Assembly: GCA_964421245.1 (NCBI GenBank)
Contig: CAYQVW010000001.1
Span: forward strand, 62,001 to 126,000
Length of the DNA: 64,000 nucleotides
Direction of reading: 5' to 3'
Origin: CAYQVW01 sp964421245
GTDB taxonomy: Bacteria; Margulisbacteria; WOR-1; XYC2-FULL-46-14
Part shown: positions 7,731 to 15,872 of the stretch, piece by piece
How positions within the stretch are numbered: the stretch's first letter is position 1
Layout of the letters: each line of letters starts with the position of its first letter
Notes under the pieces: model-generated
The model's database searches: none
Seen by the model: only the letters and a program-made list of their open reading frames with translations
Told to the model about the DNA's origin: nothing
Program-made: the position numbers and the translations under genes

Positions 7731-8744
7731 ATGAAAAAGTATAATGTTTGTGTTTTAGGTGCAACTGGAATGGTAGGTAAAGAGATGATGAAGGTTTTGG
7801 AAGAGAGAGATTTTCCAATAGATAAATTTCTTCCATTGGCTTCTTCGCGTACTGCTGGTTCAAAGGTCACTTTTAAGGGTAAGGAGTATGTAGTTGAAGA
7901 AGCAAAACCAGAATCTTTTGAAGGAATGGAAATTGGTCTCTTTTCCGCTGGAGCTTCTATTTCAAAAACTTTTGCTCCTGAGGCTGCTAAGAGAAAGTGC
8001 ATTGTAGTTGATAATACTTCTCACTTTAGGATGGATCCAGAAGTTCCATTAATTGTTCCAGAGGTTAACCCCCAAGCGATAAAAAAACACAAGGGGATTA
8101 TTGCGAACCCAAATTGTTCAACTGCGCAGATGGTTCTGCCTCTAAAGCCTATCTATGACGAAGTAGGGATTGAACGTTTAGTTATTTCTACCTATCAATC
8201 TGTTTCTGGATGGGGAAAAGAGGCGGTTGAAGAGTTAAGGGTGCAAACTAAAACTTTGCTTGCCGATCCAAAGGCAAAAGTAGAGGCTAAGGCAATTTTT
8301 AAACAGATCGCTTTTAACGTTGTCCCACAAATTGATAAATTTATGGATAATGGCTATACAAAAGAAGAGATGAAAATGGTTAACGAAACTCAGAAAATAT
8401 TTGAAGATGATTCGATAAAAGTAACTGCAACCTGTGTCCGTGTTCCGGTGGTAATTAGCCATGCGGAAGTAGTTAATATAAAGACCAAGAAAAAGATTTC
8501 GGTTGCTCGCGTGCGAAAGCTTTTGTCCAAGTTCCCAACTTTGAAGGTTTTAGACGATCCAGCTAAGGGTGATTACCCAACTCCAATTGACTGTGCAGGT
8601 AAAAATGATACTTATGTTGGTAGAATCCGCGAAGATATCTCACAAGAAAACGGGATTGAAATGTGGATTGTCTCTGATAACCTTCGACGAGGAGCAGCAT
8701 TAAACGCAGTATTAATTGCGGAGAAGCTAATAAATGTCAATTGA
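7731..8744 (+). CDS. asd: Aspartate-semialdehyde dehydrogenase
   Basis: NADPH-dependent reduction of aspartyl phosphate to aspartate semialdehyde, the branch point to lysine/diaminopimelate, threonine and methionine. 337 residues with GATGMVGKEMM (7-19 region, nucleotide binding), the catalytic cysteine in NPNCSTAQM and SGWGKEAVEEL. It starts directly after the stop codon of the outer-membrane protein. Its end overlaps the following methyltransferase by 11 nt. Supplying diaminopimelate fits the murE gene downstream. Confidence 0.96.
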   Translation: MKKYNVCVLGATGMVGKEMMKVLEERDFPIDKFLPLASSRTAGSKVTFKGKEYVVEEAKPESFEGMEIGLFSAGASISKTFAPEAAKRKCIVVDNTSHFRMDPEVPLIVPEVNPQAIKKHKGIIANPNCSTAQMVLPLKPIYDEVGIERLVISTYQSVSGWGKEAVEELRVQTKTLLADPKAKVEAKAIFKQIAFNVVPQIDKFMDNGYTKEEMKMVNETQKIFEDDSIKVTATCVRVPVVISHAEVVNIKTKKKISVARVRKLLSKFPTLKVLDDPAKGDYPTPIDCAGKNDTYVGRIREDISQENGIEMWIVSDNLRRGAALNAVLIAEKLINVN

Positions 8745-9369
8745 TGAACAAGCTTCCTATTATGAAAATCTAATTGATAAACATGGAGAAGACAGTTATC
8801 GTTCTCTAGATTGGAAATCACCAGAGAGTCAGACCCTGCGTTATCAGATATTTGAACACCTTTTCTCAATTGCTGGTCGTGGAAAAAACTTTTCTATACT
8901 TGATTTAGGTTGTGGCTTTGGTGACCTGTTTGACTATCTTAAAAAGCGAGGCTACAAGTTTAAATATACCGGATATGATATATCCCAAAAAATAATTGAT
9001 GTTGCCTGCAAAAAACATCCCGAAGCAAAATTTGAAGTCCGAGATATTTTACATGATCCAAAACCAGATCGTTTTGATTTTGTTTTTTGTTCTGGGGCTT
9101 TTAATATTCGCTTTCTTGAGAAAGAAGATCATAAGGAAAAGGTTAAGGCGATGTTGCTTCGAATGTTTGAAATATCAAAGGTCGGGGTAGGGGCCAACTT
9201 CTTGTCTTCTGGAGCGGTTTACTACATCAATGAAGAAGATGTTAATTCTGGAATTTATTATTACTTTAAGCCGGAAGATCTGATACAATACTGTAGATCT
9301 TTTTGTACGCGGTTTATGTTAAGGCATGATTATCATCCAGGAGACTTTACTGTTTTCCTATTAAGATGA
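8734..9369 (+). CDS. Class I SAM-dependent methyltransferase
   Basis: 211 residues; the SAM-binding motif I is ILDLGCGFGDLFDYL at about 54-68, followed by YTGYDISQKII (acidic residue after beta-2) and FDFVFCSGAF (motif IV). The substrate is not predictable. The start has CGGAGAAG about 9 nt upstream and lies within the end of asd, so it is translated from the same mRNA. It is not one of the recognisable tRNA or rRNA methylases. Confidence 0.8.
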   Translation: MSIDEQASYYENLIDKHGEDSYRSLDWKSPESQTLRYQIFEHLFSIAGRGKNFSILDLGCGFGDLFDYLKKRGYKFKYTGYDISQKIIDVACKKHPEAKFEVRDILHDPKPDRFDFVFCSGAFNIRFLEKEDHKEKVKAMLLRMFEISKVGVGANFLSSGAVYYINEEDVNSGIYYYFKPEDLIQYCRSFCTRFMLRHDYHPGDFTVFLLR

Positions 9370-9382
9370 TAGGGGAGAATTA

Positions 9383-10378
9383 ATGAATCCATTAAGACGT
9401 CTGGCGCTGCCGCTAATATTTTTAGCATGTATTATTCTTGTTGGTGTTTTGGGGTATGAACTACTAGAGGGTTTTTCTTTTATTGATTCTCTTTACATGG
9501 TGGTAATAACCCTATCGACGGTTGGCTTTAGAGAAATTCATCCTCTAAGTGAAGCAGGTAAACTGTTAACCATGCTTTTGATAGTTTCTGGCGTTGGTAC
9601 AATGGCTTATACCGCAGGTCGAGTAGTTGAAATAATTATGGAAGGACAAATTGTCGGTTTTAGAAGGAGGCAAGCAATGGAAAAAAGAATAGCTGATTTG
9701 AAAAATCATTATATTATTTGTGGATACGGTCGAGTAGGGCATCAAGTAGCGGATGATCTGGAGGCGGAGAGAATTCCTTATGTTGTTATTGATTCGAGGC
9801 CCGAAATTATGGATGAACTTGCAGCGGAGGATATTCCTTTTTTGATTGGAGATATTGCCTCAGATGCTATTTTAGAAAAGGGTGGCATTAAAAGGGCTCG
9901 GGGCTTAATCGCATCTGCCGATTCTGATGCTGCTAACGTTTTTGTTACATTAAGTGCAAGAGAATTGAATCCCAAAATATATATAGTTGCTCGCTCGGCT
10001 TCAAAAGACTCCGAGAGCAAATTAAAAAAGGCCGGTGCCAATCAAGTTATTACTCCATATTTAATTGCCGGGCGTCGTATGGCTGCCATGGTTCAAAAAC
10101 CGATTGCAATGGACTATCTTGATACCGTTATGCACAGCGAGCATTTACATATTGCTTTGCGAGAGTTTGATGTTGATGATAAATCAAATTTAATTGGAAG
10201 AACCTTGGCTGAGACGGAAATAAGACAAAAGTCAGGGGCAACTGTGCTTGCCATCCGATCAAAAGATGGTAGTTTTAACTTGCAGCCGGCTGGGTCATCT
10301 AAAATTCAGAAAGATGATACTTTAATAACAATTGGAACACAGGAACAGCTCGATCTTCTAGAAAAGATGGTTAAATGA
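9383..10378 (+). CDS. Two-helix potassium channel with RCK (TrkA-N and TrkA-C) domains
   Basis: MthK/Kch-like channel. Residues 8-28 and about 60-85 are membrane helices flanking a pore loop with the filter TVGF (46-49); Phe replaces the common Tyr of TVGYGD and the following residues are REIH, so the filter is not fully canonical. From about 108 a Rossmann RCK domain begins (HYIICGYGRVGHQV, then VIDSRPE binding ligand), followed by a TrkA-C domain (about 245-331). GGGGAG precedes the ATG. It overlaps the next gene at ATGA. It likely sets membrane potential or osmotic balance; no ligand can be inferred. Confidence 0.85.
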   Translation: MNPLRRLALPLIFLACIILVGVLGYELLEGFSFIDSLYMVVITLSTVGFREIHPLSEAGKLLTMLLIVSGVGTMAYTAGRVVEIIMEGQIVGFRRRQAMEKRIADLKNHYIICGYGRVGHQVADDLEAERIPYVVIDSRPEIMDELAAEDIPFLIGDIASDAILEKGGIKRARGLIASADSDAANVFVTLSARELNPKIYIVARSASKDSESKLKKAGANQVITPYLIAGRRMAAMVQKPIAMDYLDTVMHSEHLHIALREFDVDDKSNLIGRTLAETEIRQKSGATVLAIRSKDGSFNLQPAGSSKIQKDDTLITIGTQEQLDLLEKMVK

Positions 10379-10905
10379 TAGCAAGAGAACAAGATTTTAG
10401 AAATGAATTGGTTTTAGACGTTGCAAAGAGGATGTCAGCGGCTGCTCGCACTGCTCCAAAAGCAAAAGGGCTTGATCTTCTTGAAATAATAATCTTGTCA
10501 GATAAAGAGATAAAAAAAATATCTGAAAAGATGCTTGAAATTGGTAAACGTGAGGATCATCAAACATTTATTAGAGATGGCAATAATATTTTGCAGGCTC
10601 AAGCGATTGTTATTGTTGGGACAAAAAAACAAACATTAGGTTTAAGATATTGCGGGTTATGTGGTTATAAGAATTGTGCAGCGAATGAAAAGAGTGATGG
10701 TATTTGTGCATTCAATCCTGGGGATCTTGGAATAGCCTTGGGATCGGCTGTTGCCGTGGCTGCTCATCATCATATTGATAATAGATTGATGTATACAATC
10801 GGTATGGCAGCTCTAGAGATGAAATTATTGGGCAAAGATGTTAAAGTAGCATATGGGATTCCACTGTCGGTTTCGGGCAAGAATCCTTTTTTCGATAGGA
10901 AATGA
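10375..10905 (+). CDS. DUF2148 ferredoxin-like domain protein
   Basis: 176 residues. The signature is the Cys-rich YCGLCGYKNCAANEKSDGIC (about 96-115), a possible iron-sulfur site, followed by a conserved C-terminal half with AHHHIDNRLMYTIG and YGIPLSVSGKNPFFDR. DUF2148 proteins are common in anaerobes; their function is not established. It overlaps both neighbours by 4 nt (ATGA), so it is translationally coupled within the operon. Confidence 0.85.
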   Translation: MIAREQDFRNELVLDVAKRMSAAARTAPKAKGLDLLEIIILSDKEIKKISEKMLEIGKREDHQTFIRDGNNILQAQAIVIVGTKKQTLGLRYCGLCGYKNCAANEKSDGICAFNPGDLGIALGSAVAVAAHHHIDNRLMYTIGMAALEMKLLGKDVKVAYGIPLSVSGKNPFFDRK

Positions 10906-11405
10906 GAATGATAAATGATATAAAAGTTATTTTTGAGAGAGACCCGGCAGCAGCGAATATTTTTGAGGTGCTGATGTATCAAGGATTATGGGCAATCTGG
11001 TATCATCGTGTTGCTCATTTCTTGTATCTTCTAAAAATTCCAGTAATCCCTCGTTTGATTTCTCAAATTTCTCGTTTGCTAACTTTAATAGAGATTCACC
11101 CTGGAGCCCAAATAGGGAGGGGATGCTTTATTGACCACGGGAACGGAATAGTAATAGGAGAAACTACAGAGATTGGTGAAAATGTTACCCTTTTTCAGCA
11201 GGTGACCTTGGGTGGTACTGGGAAAGATAAAGGGAAACGTCATCCGACAATTGGAAATAATGTAGTAGTTGGTGCCGGAGCGGTTGTTCTTGGTGCCATA
11301 AATGTTGGAGATAATGCGCGTATCGGAGCCCTAGCGGTAGTTACAAAACCGGTTCCAGCCGGGGCAACGGTAGTCGGAAATCCAGCTCGCATTATAGAGA
11401 AATAA
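10902..11405 (+). CDS. cysE: Serine O-acetyltransferase
   Basis: Makes O-acetylserine for cysteine synthesis. 167 residues, the short bacterial form. The left-handed beta-helix hexapeptide part has IGRGCFIDHGNGIVIGET and the catalytic His regions DHG and the later GKRHPTIGN. It overlaps the DUF2148 gene (ATGA) and its TAA overlaps the ATG of cysS (TAATG). Placement just before cysS links cysteine supply with its charging. No cysK is in the window. Confidence 0.95.
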   Translation: MRMINDIKVIFERDPAAANIFEVLMYQGLWAIWYHRVAHFLYLLKIPVIPRLISQISRLLTLIEIHPGAQIGRGCFIDHGNGIVIGETTEIGENVTLFQQVTLGGTGKDKGKRHPTIGNNVVVGAGAVVLGAINVGDNARIGALAVVTKPVPAGATVVGNPARIIEK

Positions 11406-12805
11406 TGCCTCTTTTTGTCTACAATACGCTAACTCGCAAAAAACAAGAATTTAAACCACTCAAAGATAAAGAAGTCCGAATGTATGTTTGTGGAGTTACT
11501 CCTTATGACGAAGCACACCTTGGTCACGGTCGCGCTTATGTTACATTCGATATTGTTCGTCGCTATTTGGAATATTCTGGATACAAAGTTATCTATGTGC
11601 AGAATATTACTGATGTTGATGACAAGATTATTGCCAAGGGGCAAGGGTCATGGGTCAAGTGCCAAGAAATCGTAAAAACTTACTTCGATTCTTATTTGGA
11701 AGTGATGGAGAAGTTAAATGTTTTAAATCCGACAAAATATGTTAAAGCGACAGAGCACATCCAAGAAATGATTAATTGGATTAAGGGGTTAGTTGATAAA
11801 GGTTTTGCTTATGAAGTAAATGGTGACGTTTATTTTGAGGTTTCCAAGTTCAAAGATTATGGAAAACTTTCGAAAAGAAAACTTGATGATATGAAAGCAG
11901 GGGCTCGGGTTGAAAAAGATTCGAGAAAGAAAAGTCCTTATGACTTTTCTCTTTGGAAAACTGCAAAAGAAGGGGAGCCTTCTTGGGATTCGCCGTGGGG
12001 GAAGGGTAGGCCCGGTTGGCATATTGAATGTTCGGCTATGTCGACCAAATATCTTGGGGAATCATTTGATATTCATGGTGGAGGGCTTGATTTAATCTTT
12101 CCGCATCATGAAAACGAAATTGCACAGACCGAAGCTTTAACTTGTAAACCATGGGTAAAATATTGGTTTCACAATGGCTTTGTTAATGTTAACAAACAGA
12201 AGATGTCAAAATCTTTAGGCAACTTTTTTACTTTAAAAGATATCTTTGAGAAATATAGTCCAGAGGCAGTTCGTTTCTTTTTGCTTTCTACTCATTATCG
12301 TGGACCGATTAATTTTTCCGACCAACAACTAAAAGATGCAGAAAAAGGCTTAGCTCGTTTGCATGATACCCTTGATCGTCTTCAGTTTTCTATCGATAGC
12401 ATTGAGAAATCAAAAGATGTACATGGTTTAGATCAAGAGCTTTTAAAACTTGACGAAGACTTTATTGAGGCGATGAATGATGATTTTAATGCTGCAGCCG
12501 CAATTGGAGTTCTCTTTGAAATAGTTACTTTTGCCAATCGAGTAATGGAAGAAAAATTAAATGATAAAGATATTCTTCTTAAAACCAAAAAATCAATTGA
12601 GGGATTTTTGGAATTGTTGGGATTTAAAGCCGTAAGCCGTAAGCCGTTAGCCGTAAGCGGTGAGATAGAAGCACTTATCGCAAAACGTGAAGCTGCTCGC
12701 AAAAAGAAAGATTTTAAGGCCGCCGATAAAATACGTAATGATTTGCTCAAAAAAGGTATAATACTAGAAGATACTCCTGATGGAGTGAGGTGGAAGAAGA
12801 AATGA
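11405..12805 (+). CDS. cysS: Cysteinyl-tRNA synthetase
   Basis: Class I aminoacyl-tRNA synthetase. 466 residues with the first zinc cysteine in YVCGVTPYD, HLGH (HIGH motif) in DEAHLGHGRAY, HIECSAMS and PHHENEIAQ (zinc ligands), and KMSKS in KQKMSKSLGNFF. The C-terminal tRNA-contact region contains a linker coded by a 7-bp tandem repeat (KAVSRKPLAVSG), an unusual in-frame insertion. It overlaps serS by 4 nt. Confidence 0.97.
   Translation: MPLFVYNTLTRKKQEFKPLKDKEVRMYVCGVTPYDEAHLGHGRAYVTFDIVRRYLEYSGYKVIYVQNITDVDDKIIAKGQGSWVKCQEIVKTYFDSYLEVMEKLNVLNPTKYVKATEHIQEMINWIKGLVDKGFAYEVNGDVYFEVSKFKDYGKLSKRKLDDMKAGARVEKDSRKKSPYDFSLWKTAKEGEPSWDSPWGKGRPGWHIECSAMSTKYLGESFDIHGGGLDLIFPHHENEIAQTEALTCKPWVKYWFHNGFVNVNKQKMSKSLGNFFTLKDIFEKYSPEAVRFFLLSTHYRGPINFSDQQLKDAEKGLARLHDTLDRLQFSIDSIEKSKDVHGLDQELLKLDEDFIEAMNDDFNAAAAIGVLFEIVTFANRVMEEKLNDKDILLKTKKSIEGFLELLGFKAVSRKPLAVSGEIEALIAKREAARKKKDFKAADKIRNDLLKKGIILEDTPDGVRWKKK
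12628..12662. repeat. Five-unit heptad tandem repeat inside cysS
   Basis: Consecutive 7-mers AGCCGTA, AGCCGTA, AGCCGTT, AGCCGTA, AGCGGTG. Thirty-five bases are not a multiple of three, so each unit is read in a different phase. It is GC-richer than its surroundings and codes for a linker between helical parts of CysS. Confidence 0.85.
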
Positions 12806-14055
12806 TTGATGTAAAATTATTACGAAATAATCCAGAAAAAGTGGCCGAAGCATTAAAACTTCGCAAAATGGATGCTTTCCAAATTAGAAGATTTAAAGAC
12901 ATTGATGGACTTTGGCGCAAGCTTACGTTAGAAATTGATAAATTAAGATCAAAGCGCAATGAAGCCTCTAAGCAAATTGGAATTCTAAAAAAAGAGGGAA
13001 AAAAGGCTGAGAAAGAGGTAGCTGCTACTCGTGAAATTGGAGATAAGATTAAAGAACTTGAAGAGAAGCACAGGGAGATAGAAGAGCAGCTAAAAAATAT
13101 TTTGTTAGAGTTGCCCAATATTCCTCATCATTCGGTTCCAGATGGATCTGATTCGGGTGACAATTTAGAAATTAGAAGGGTTGGTAAGCCACCTTGTTTT
13201 AATTTTACCCCTAAGCCTCATTTTGAAATTGGTGAAAAGAATGGAATTCTTGATTTTGAACGGGCTGCCAAGATTTCCGGATCTCGTTTTGTTGTTTTAA
13301 AAGATCTTGGAGCAAAGCTTGAGAGAGCTTTAATTAATTTCATGCTTGATACTCATTCTAGGGAAAATGCCTATACCGAAGTTTTCCCCCCGATTTTAGT
13401 TAATCGAAAATCAATGGTTGGAACAGGACAACTTCCAAAGTTTGAAGCTGATCTTTATAAATGTAGTGATGATATGTGGTTGGTGCCAACTGCAGAGGTG
13501 TCGGTAACCAACATCCATCGCGAAGAAATATTAAAATTAGATCAACTCCCAATTAAATATTGTGCTTTTACCCCTTGTTTTCGCAGAGAGGCTGGGTCAT
13601 ACGGTAAAGATGTGAGAGGTATCATTCGCCAGCATCAGTTTAATAAGGTTGAATTGGTTAAATTTGTTGACCCAGAAAATTCTTATAAAGAATTAGAAAG
13701 TTTAGTTCTTGATGCGGAGAAAATACTTCAGAAATTAGGATTACACTATCGTGTCGTAGAACTTTGTGCTGGGGATCTTGGTTTTTCTGCCGCCAAGACC
13801 TATGATATTGAAGTTTGGTTTCCATCACAGGGAGCCTTTAGGGAGATCTCTTCCTGTTCCAATTTTGAAGATTTTCAGGCTCGCAGGGCGGGTATTAAAT
13901 TCCGAAGGGATGCTAAATCAAGACCAGAATTTGTTCATACCTTGAATGGTTCCGGTCTTGCAGTTGGTCGAACCCTAGCTGCTATTTTAGATAATTATCA
14001 AAAGGAGGATGGAAGTTTTGATATTCCAGAGGTTTTAAAACCCCTGATATCCTGA
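12802..14055 (+). CDS. serS: Seryl-tRNA synthetase
   Basis: Class II synthetase, 417 residues. The N-terminal coiled-coil arm (about 25-105) is Lys/Glu rich. Motif 2 is seen in CFRREAGSYGKDVRGIIRQH and motif 3 in GSGLAVGRTLAAIL. A GTG at 12790 would add four residues, but the ATG at 12802 gives the family-typical MIDVKLLRNNPE and overlaps the cysS stop (ATGA), so it is preferred. The last codons run into an 8-bp tandem repeat. Confidence 0.96.
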   Translation: MIDVKLLRNNPEKVAEALKLRKMDAFQIRRFKDIDGLWRKLTLEIDKLRSKRNEASKQIGILKKEGKKAEKEVAATREIGDKIKELEEKHREIEEQLKNILLELPNIPHHSVPDGSDSGDNLEIRRVGKPPCFNFTPKPHFEIGEKNGILDFERAAKISGSRFVVLKDLGAKLERALINFMLDTHSRENAYTEVFPPILVNRKSMVGTGQLPKFEADLYKCSDDMWLVPTAEVSVTNIHREEILKLDQLPIKYCAFTPCFRREAGSYGKDVRGIIRQHQFNKVELVKFVDPENSYKELESLVLDAEKILQKLGLHYRVVELCAGDLGFSAAKTYDIEVWFPSQGAFREISSCSNFEDFQARRAGIKFRRDAKSRPEFVHTLNGSGLAVGRTLAAILDNYQKEDGSFDIPEVLKPLIS

Positions 14056-14066
14056 TTTCCTGATAT
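14043..14066. repeat. Three-unit 8-bp tandem repeat across the serS stop codon
   Basis: CCTGATAT, CCTGATTT, CCTGATAT in direct tandem. The first unit supplies the last codons of serS and its stop lies in the second. The repeat fills most of the gap to fmdB. Confidence 0.75.
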
Positions 14067-14074
14067 TCCAACCC

Positions 14075-14323
14075 ATGCCCACCTACGATTATAAGTGCAA
14101 AGAGTGTGGATATGTCTTTGAGACTTTTCAAAAAATGTCTGAAAAACCACTCGAATTCTGTCCAAAATGTTCAGGTTCTGTAAAACGACTTATATCTGCG
14201 GCAGGAATTATTTTTAAGGGTTCGGGATTTCATGTTACGGATTATAAGAAGAGTTCGAAACCAAAAAAATCTAAAGGGACAAAAAGTTCTTCAAAAGCTG
14301 CTTCCCCGAAGAAGTCAAAATAG
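14075..14323 (+). CDS. FmdB-family zinc-ribbon protein
   Basis: 82 residues. Starts MPTYDYKCKECG and has a second pair in FCPKCSG: the CxxC-CxxC zinc ribbon of the FmdB family, followed by ISAAGIIFKGSGFHVTDY, the conserved core ending. The tail (about 60-82) is Lys/Ser rich (KKSKGTKSSSKAASPKK). The function of the family is uncertain, possibly regulatory. It is last in the forward operon. Its final 53 bases lie antisense to the end of pabA. Confidence 0.88.
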   Translation: MPTYDYKCKECGYVFETFQKMSEKPLEFCPKCSGSVKRLISAAGIIFKGSGFHVTDYKKSSKPKKSKGTKSSSKAASPKKSK

Positions 14324-14834
14324 ACTCTGGGTGAAATTGAACACCTTCAACTGGATAAACCTTGTGTCTGATTCCCATTATTTCCCCTTCATCTGTTTTG
14401 GCCGATACTAGAAAACAATCTGGAAGTGTATCTTTTTTTATAATTAGAGAGTGGTATCTGGTTGCAGTAAAAGGATTTTGGATATCTTTAAAAATAGTCT
14501 TTCCGTCATGATTAATTTGTGATGTTTTTCCGTGCATTAGTCGATCGGCTCGAATTATCTTTGCTCCAAAGGCTTCAGCAATTACCTGATGTCCAAGGCA
14601 GACTCCAAGGATTGGGATTTTTCCGGTAAAATTTTCAACCACTTTTTTTGAAACACCGGCATCTTTTGGCTCTCCAGGGCCTGGAGAGATTACGATTTTA
14701 TCAGGAGCGAGCTTTTCAATTACATCTATAGAGATCTTATCGTTTCGATAGACTTCTAGCTTTTCTCCGAGCTCACCTAAATATTGAACTAGGTTATAGG
14801 TAAAAGAATCATAATTATCGATCATTAGTATCAT
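14271..14834 (-). CDS. pabA: Glutamine amidotransferase of anthranilate/aminodeoxychorismate synthase
   Basis: Class I glutaminase giving ammonia to a chorismate-using partner (TrpE or PabB; neither is in the window, so trpG is an equal name). 187 residues with MIDNYDSFTYNLVQYLGE at the start, the nucleophile in GVCLGHQ, and the His-Glu pair in QFHPESI. The ATG at 14834 is chosen; the frame upstream runs into the divergent gene. A TGcTATAAT box lies 9 nt upstream and there is no Shine-Dalgarno site. Its 3' end overlaps fmdB tail to tail by 53 nt. Confidence 0.92.
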   Translation of the reverse strand: MILMIDNYDSFTYNLVQYLGELGEKLEVYRNDKISIDVIEKLAPDKIVISPGPGEPKDAGVSKKVVENFTGKIPILGVCLGHQVIAEAFGAKIIRADRLMHGKTSQINHDGKTIFKDIQNPFTATRYHSLIIKKDTLPDCFLVSAKTDEGEIMGIRHKVYPVEGVQFHPESILTSSGKQLLKNFLSL

Positions 14835-14843
14835 AGCAGTTAA

Positions 14844-14849
14844 ATTATA
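14844..14849 (-). promoter_or_regulatory. -10 box of pabA (extended TGcTATAAT)
   Basis: Reverse strand TGCTATAAT, nine bases before the ATG. No -35 match is evident, as is usual for extended -10 promoters. The transcript would have a leader of only 1-3 nt. Confidence 0.55.
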
Positions 14850-14860
14850 GCATACCGTGT

Positions 14861-14866
14861 TAAAAT
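14861..14866 (+). promoter_or_regulatory. -10 box of the femX-murE pair (TGtTAAAAT)
   Basis: Forward TGTTAAAAT with six bases to the ATG at 14873 and no Shine-Dalgarno site. It lies back to back with the pabA promoter, only 12 bases between the -10 boxes. Confidence 0.5.
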
Positions 14867-14872
14867 AGTAAT

Positions 14873-15871
14873 ATGGAGAGAAATAGCTGGAACCAATTTG
14901 TATCCTCAACACCTGAGTGTCCAATATTGCAATCATTTGAATGGGCAGAGGTGAAGGGGTGGGATCCGATCCGATTATCTATTGAAGATAATGGCCAAAT
15001 TGTTGCCGCGGCTTCTATTTTGAAAAGAAAAATCCCGTATTTAAATAAGTCGATTTTTTATTGTCCGAACGGGCCGGTTTTAGATTTTAAGAATAAAGAT
15101 CTTTTTTTAAAACTAATTCAAAAAATAAAAGAAGAGGCAAAGAGGCATAATGCAATAGTTTTTAAGATGGATCCAATATTAACTAAAGAGCTCGGTTCCC
15201 AATTTATCCCTAACAAGAAGCAAGTTCAACCGCGCACAACTTTTTATATTGATTTAACCCAAACAGAAGAAGATATTTTGAAGAATTGTGAAGAAAAGAC
15301 CAGATATAATATTCGTTTGTCTTCTCGCAAAGGGGTAATTGTAAAAGAGGGAGATGTCCAGACTTTTTATAATATATACAAAGAGACATCAAAACGTGAT
15401 AATTTTTTAATCCATCCTCTCTCTTATTATCAAAAGATTAAAAAGCATATGGTTGATTCTGGAATGGCTAAGATCTTTATTGCATATTTAAATGATGAAC
15501 CAATTGCCGGAGTCTTTGTTTTTATGTTTGGGTCGCGTGTGTGGTATATGTATGGGGCATCGAAATCATCGCATCGCAATGTTATGCCCAATCATGCTCT
15601 GCACTGGCATATTATTAAATGGGCAAAGTCTGCTGGCTACAAAATTTACGATCTCTGGGGAATTCCATCAAATCCCAATCCGAAGCACCCTCTATGGGGA
15701 GTTTATCGCTTTAAGAAAGGATTTAATGGTAAATTGATAAAGTATGCTGGTATGCACGATCTAGTTTTTGATCCGTTGTTTTATTTTTTATTTGAAAAAG
15801 GTTTGTCTTTTTATAAGAATATTAGAAGTTTATTAACTAAGGGCAAGATTTCAGATTCACTGGAGGAGTAA
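14873..15871 (+). CDS. FemAB/FemX-type aminoacyltransferase (GNAT fold)
   Basis: 332 residues with the two-GNAT arrangement of the Fem family, which uses aminoacyl-tRNA to add residues to the peptidoglycan peptide. Typical marks are QSFEWAEVKGW near the N-terminus, a CEEKTRYNIRLSSRKG stretch at about 138-153, YMYGASKSSHRNVMPNHALHW and a C-terminal YDLWGIPSN...YRFKKGFNG. Coupling with murE supports a cell-wall role. The start has no ribosome binding site; the box TGTTAAAAT sits 6 nt before the ATG. Confidence 0.85.
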   Translation: MERNSWNQFVSSTPECPILQSFEWAEVKGWDPIRLSIEDNGQIVAAASILKRKIPYLNKSIFYCPNGPVLDFKNKDLFLKLIQKIKEEAKRHNAIVFKMDPILTKELGSQFIPNKKQVQPRTTFYIDLTQTEEDILKNCEEKTRYNIRLSSRKGVIVKEGDVQTFYNIYKETSKRDNFLIHPLSYYQKIKKHMVDSGMAKIFIAYLNDEPIAGVFVFMFGSRVWYMYGASKSSHRNVMPNHALHWHIIKWAKSAGYKIYDLWGIPSNPNPKHPLWGVYRFKKGFNGKLIKYAGMHDLVFDPLFYFLFEKGLSFYKNIRSLLTKGKISDSLEE

Positions 15872-15872
15872 G

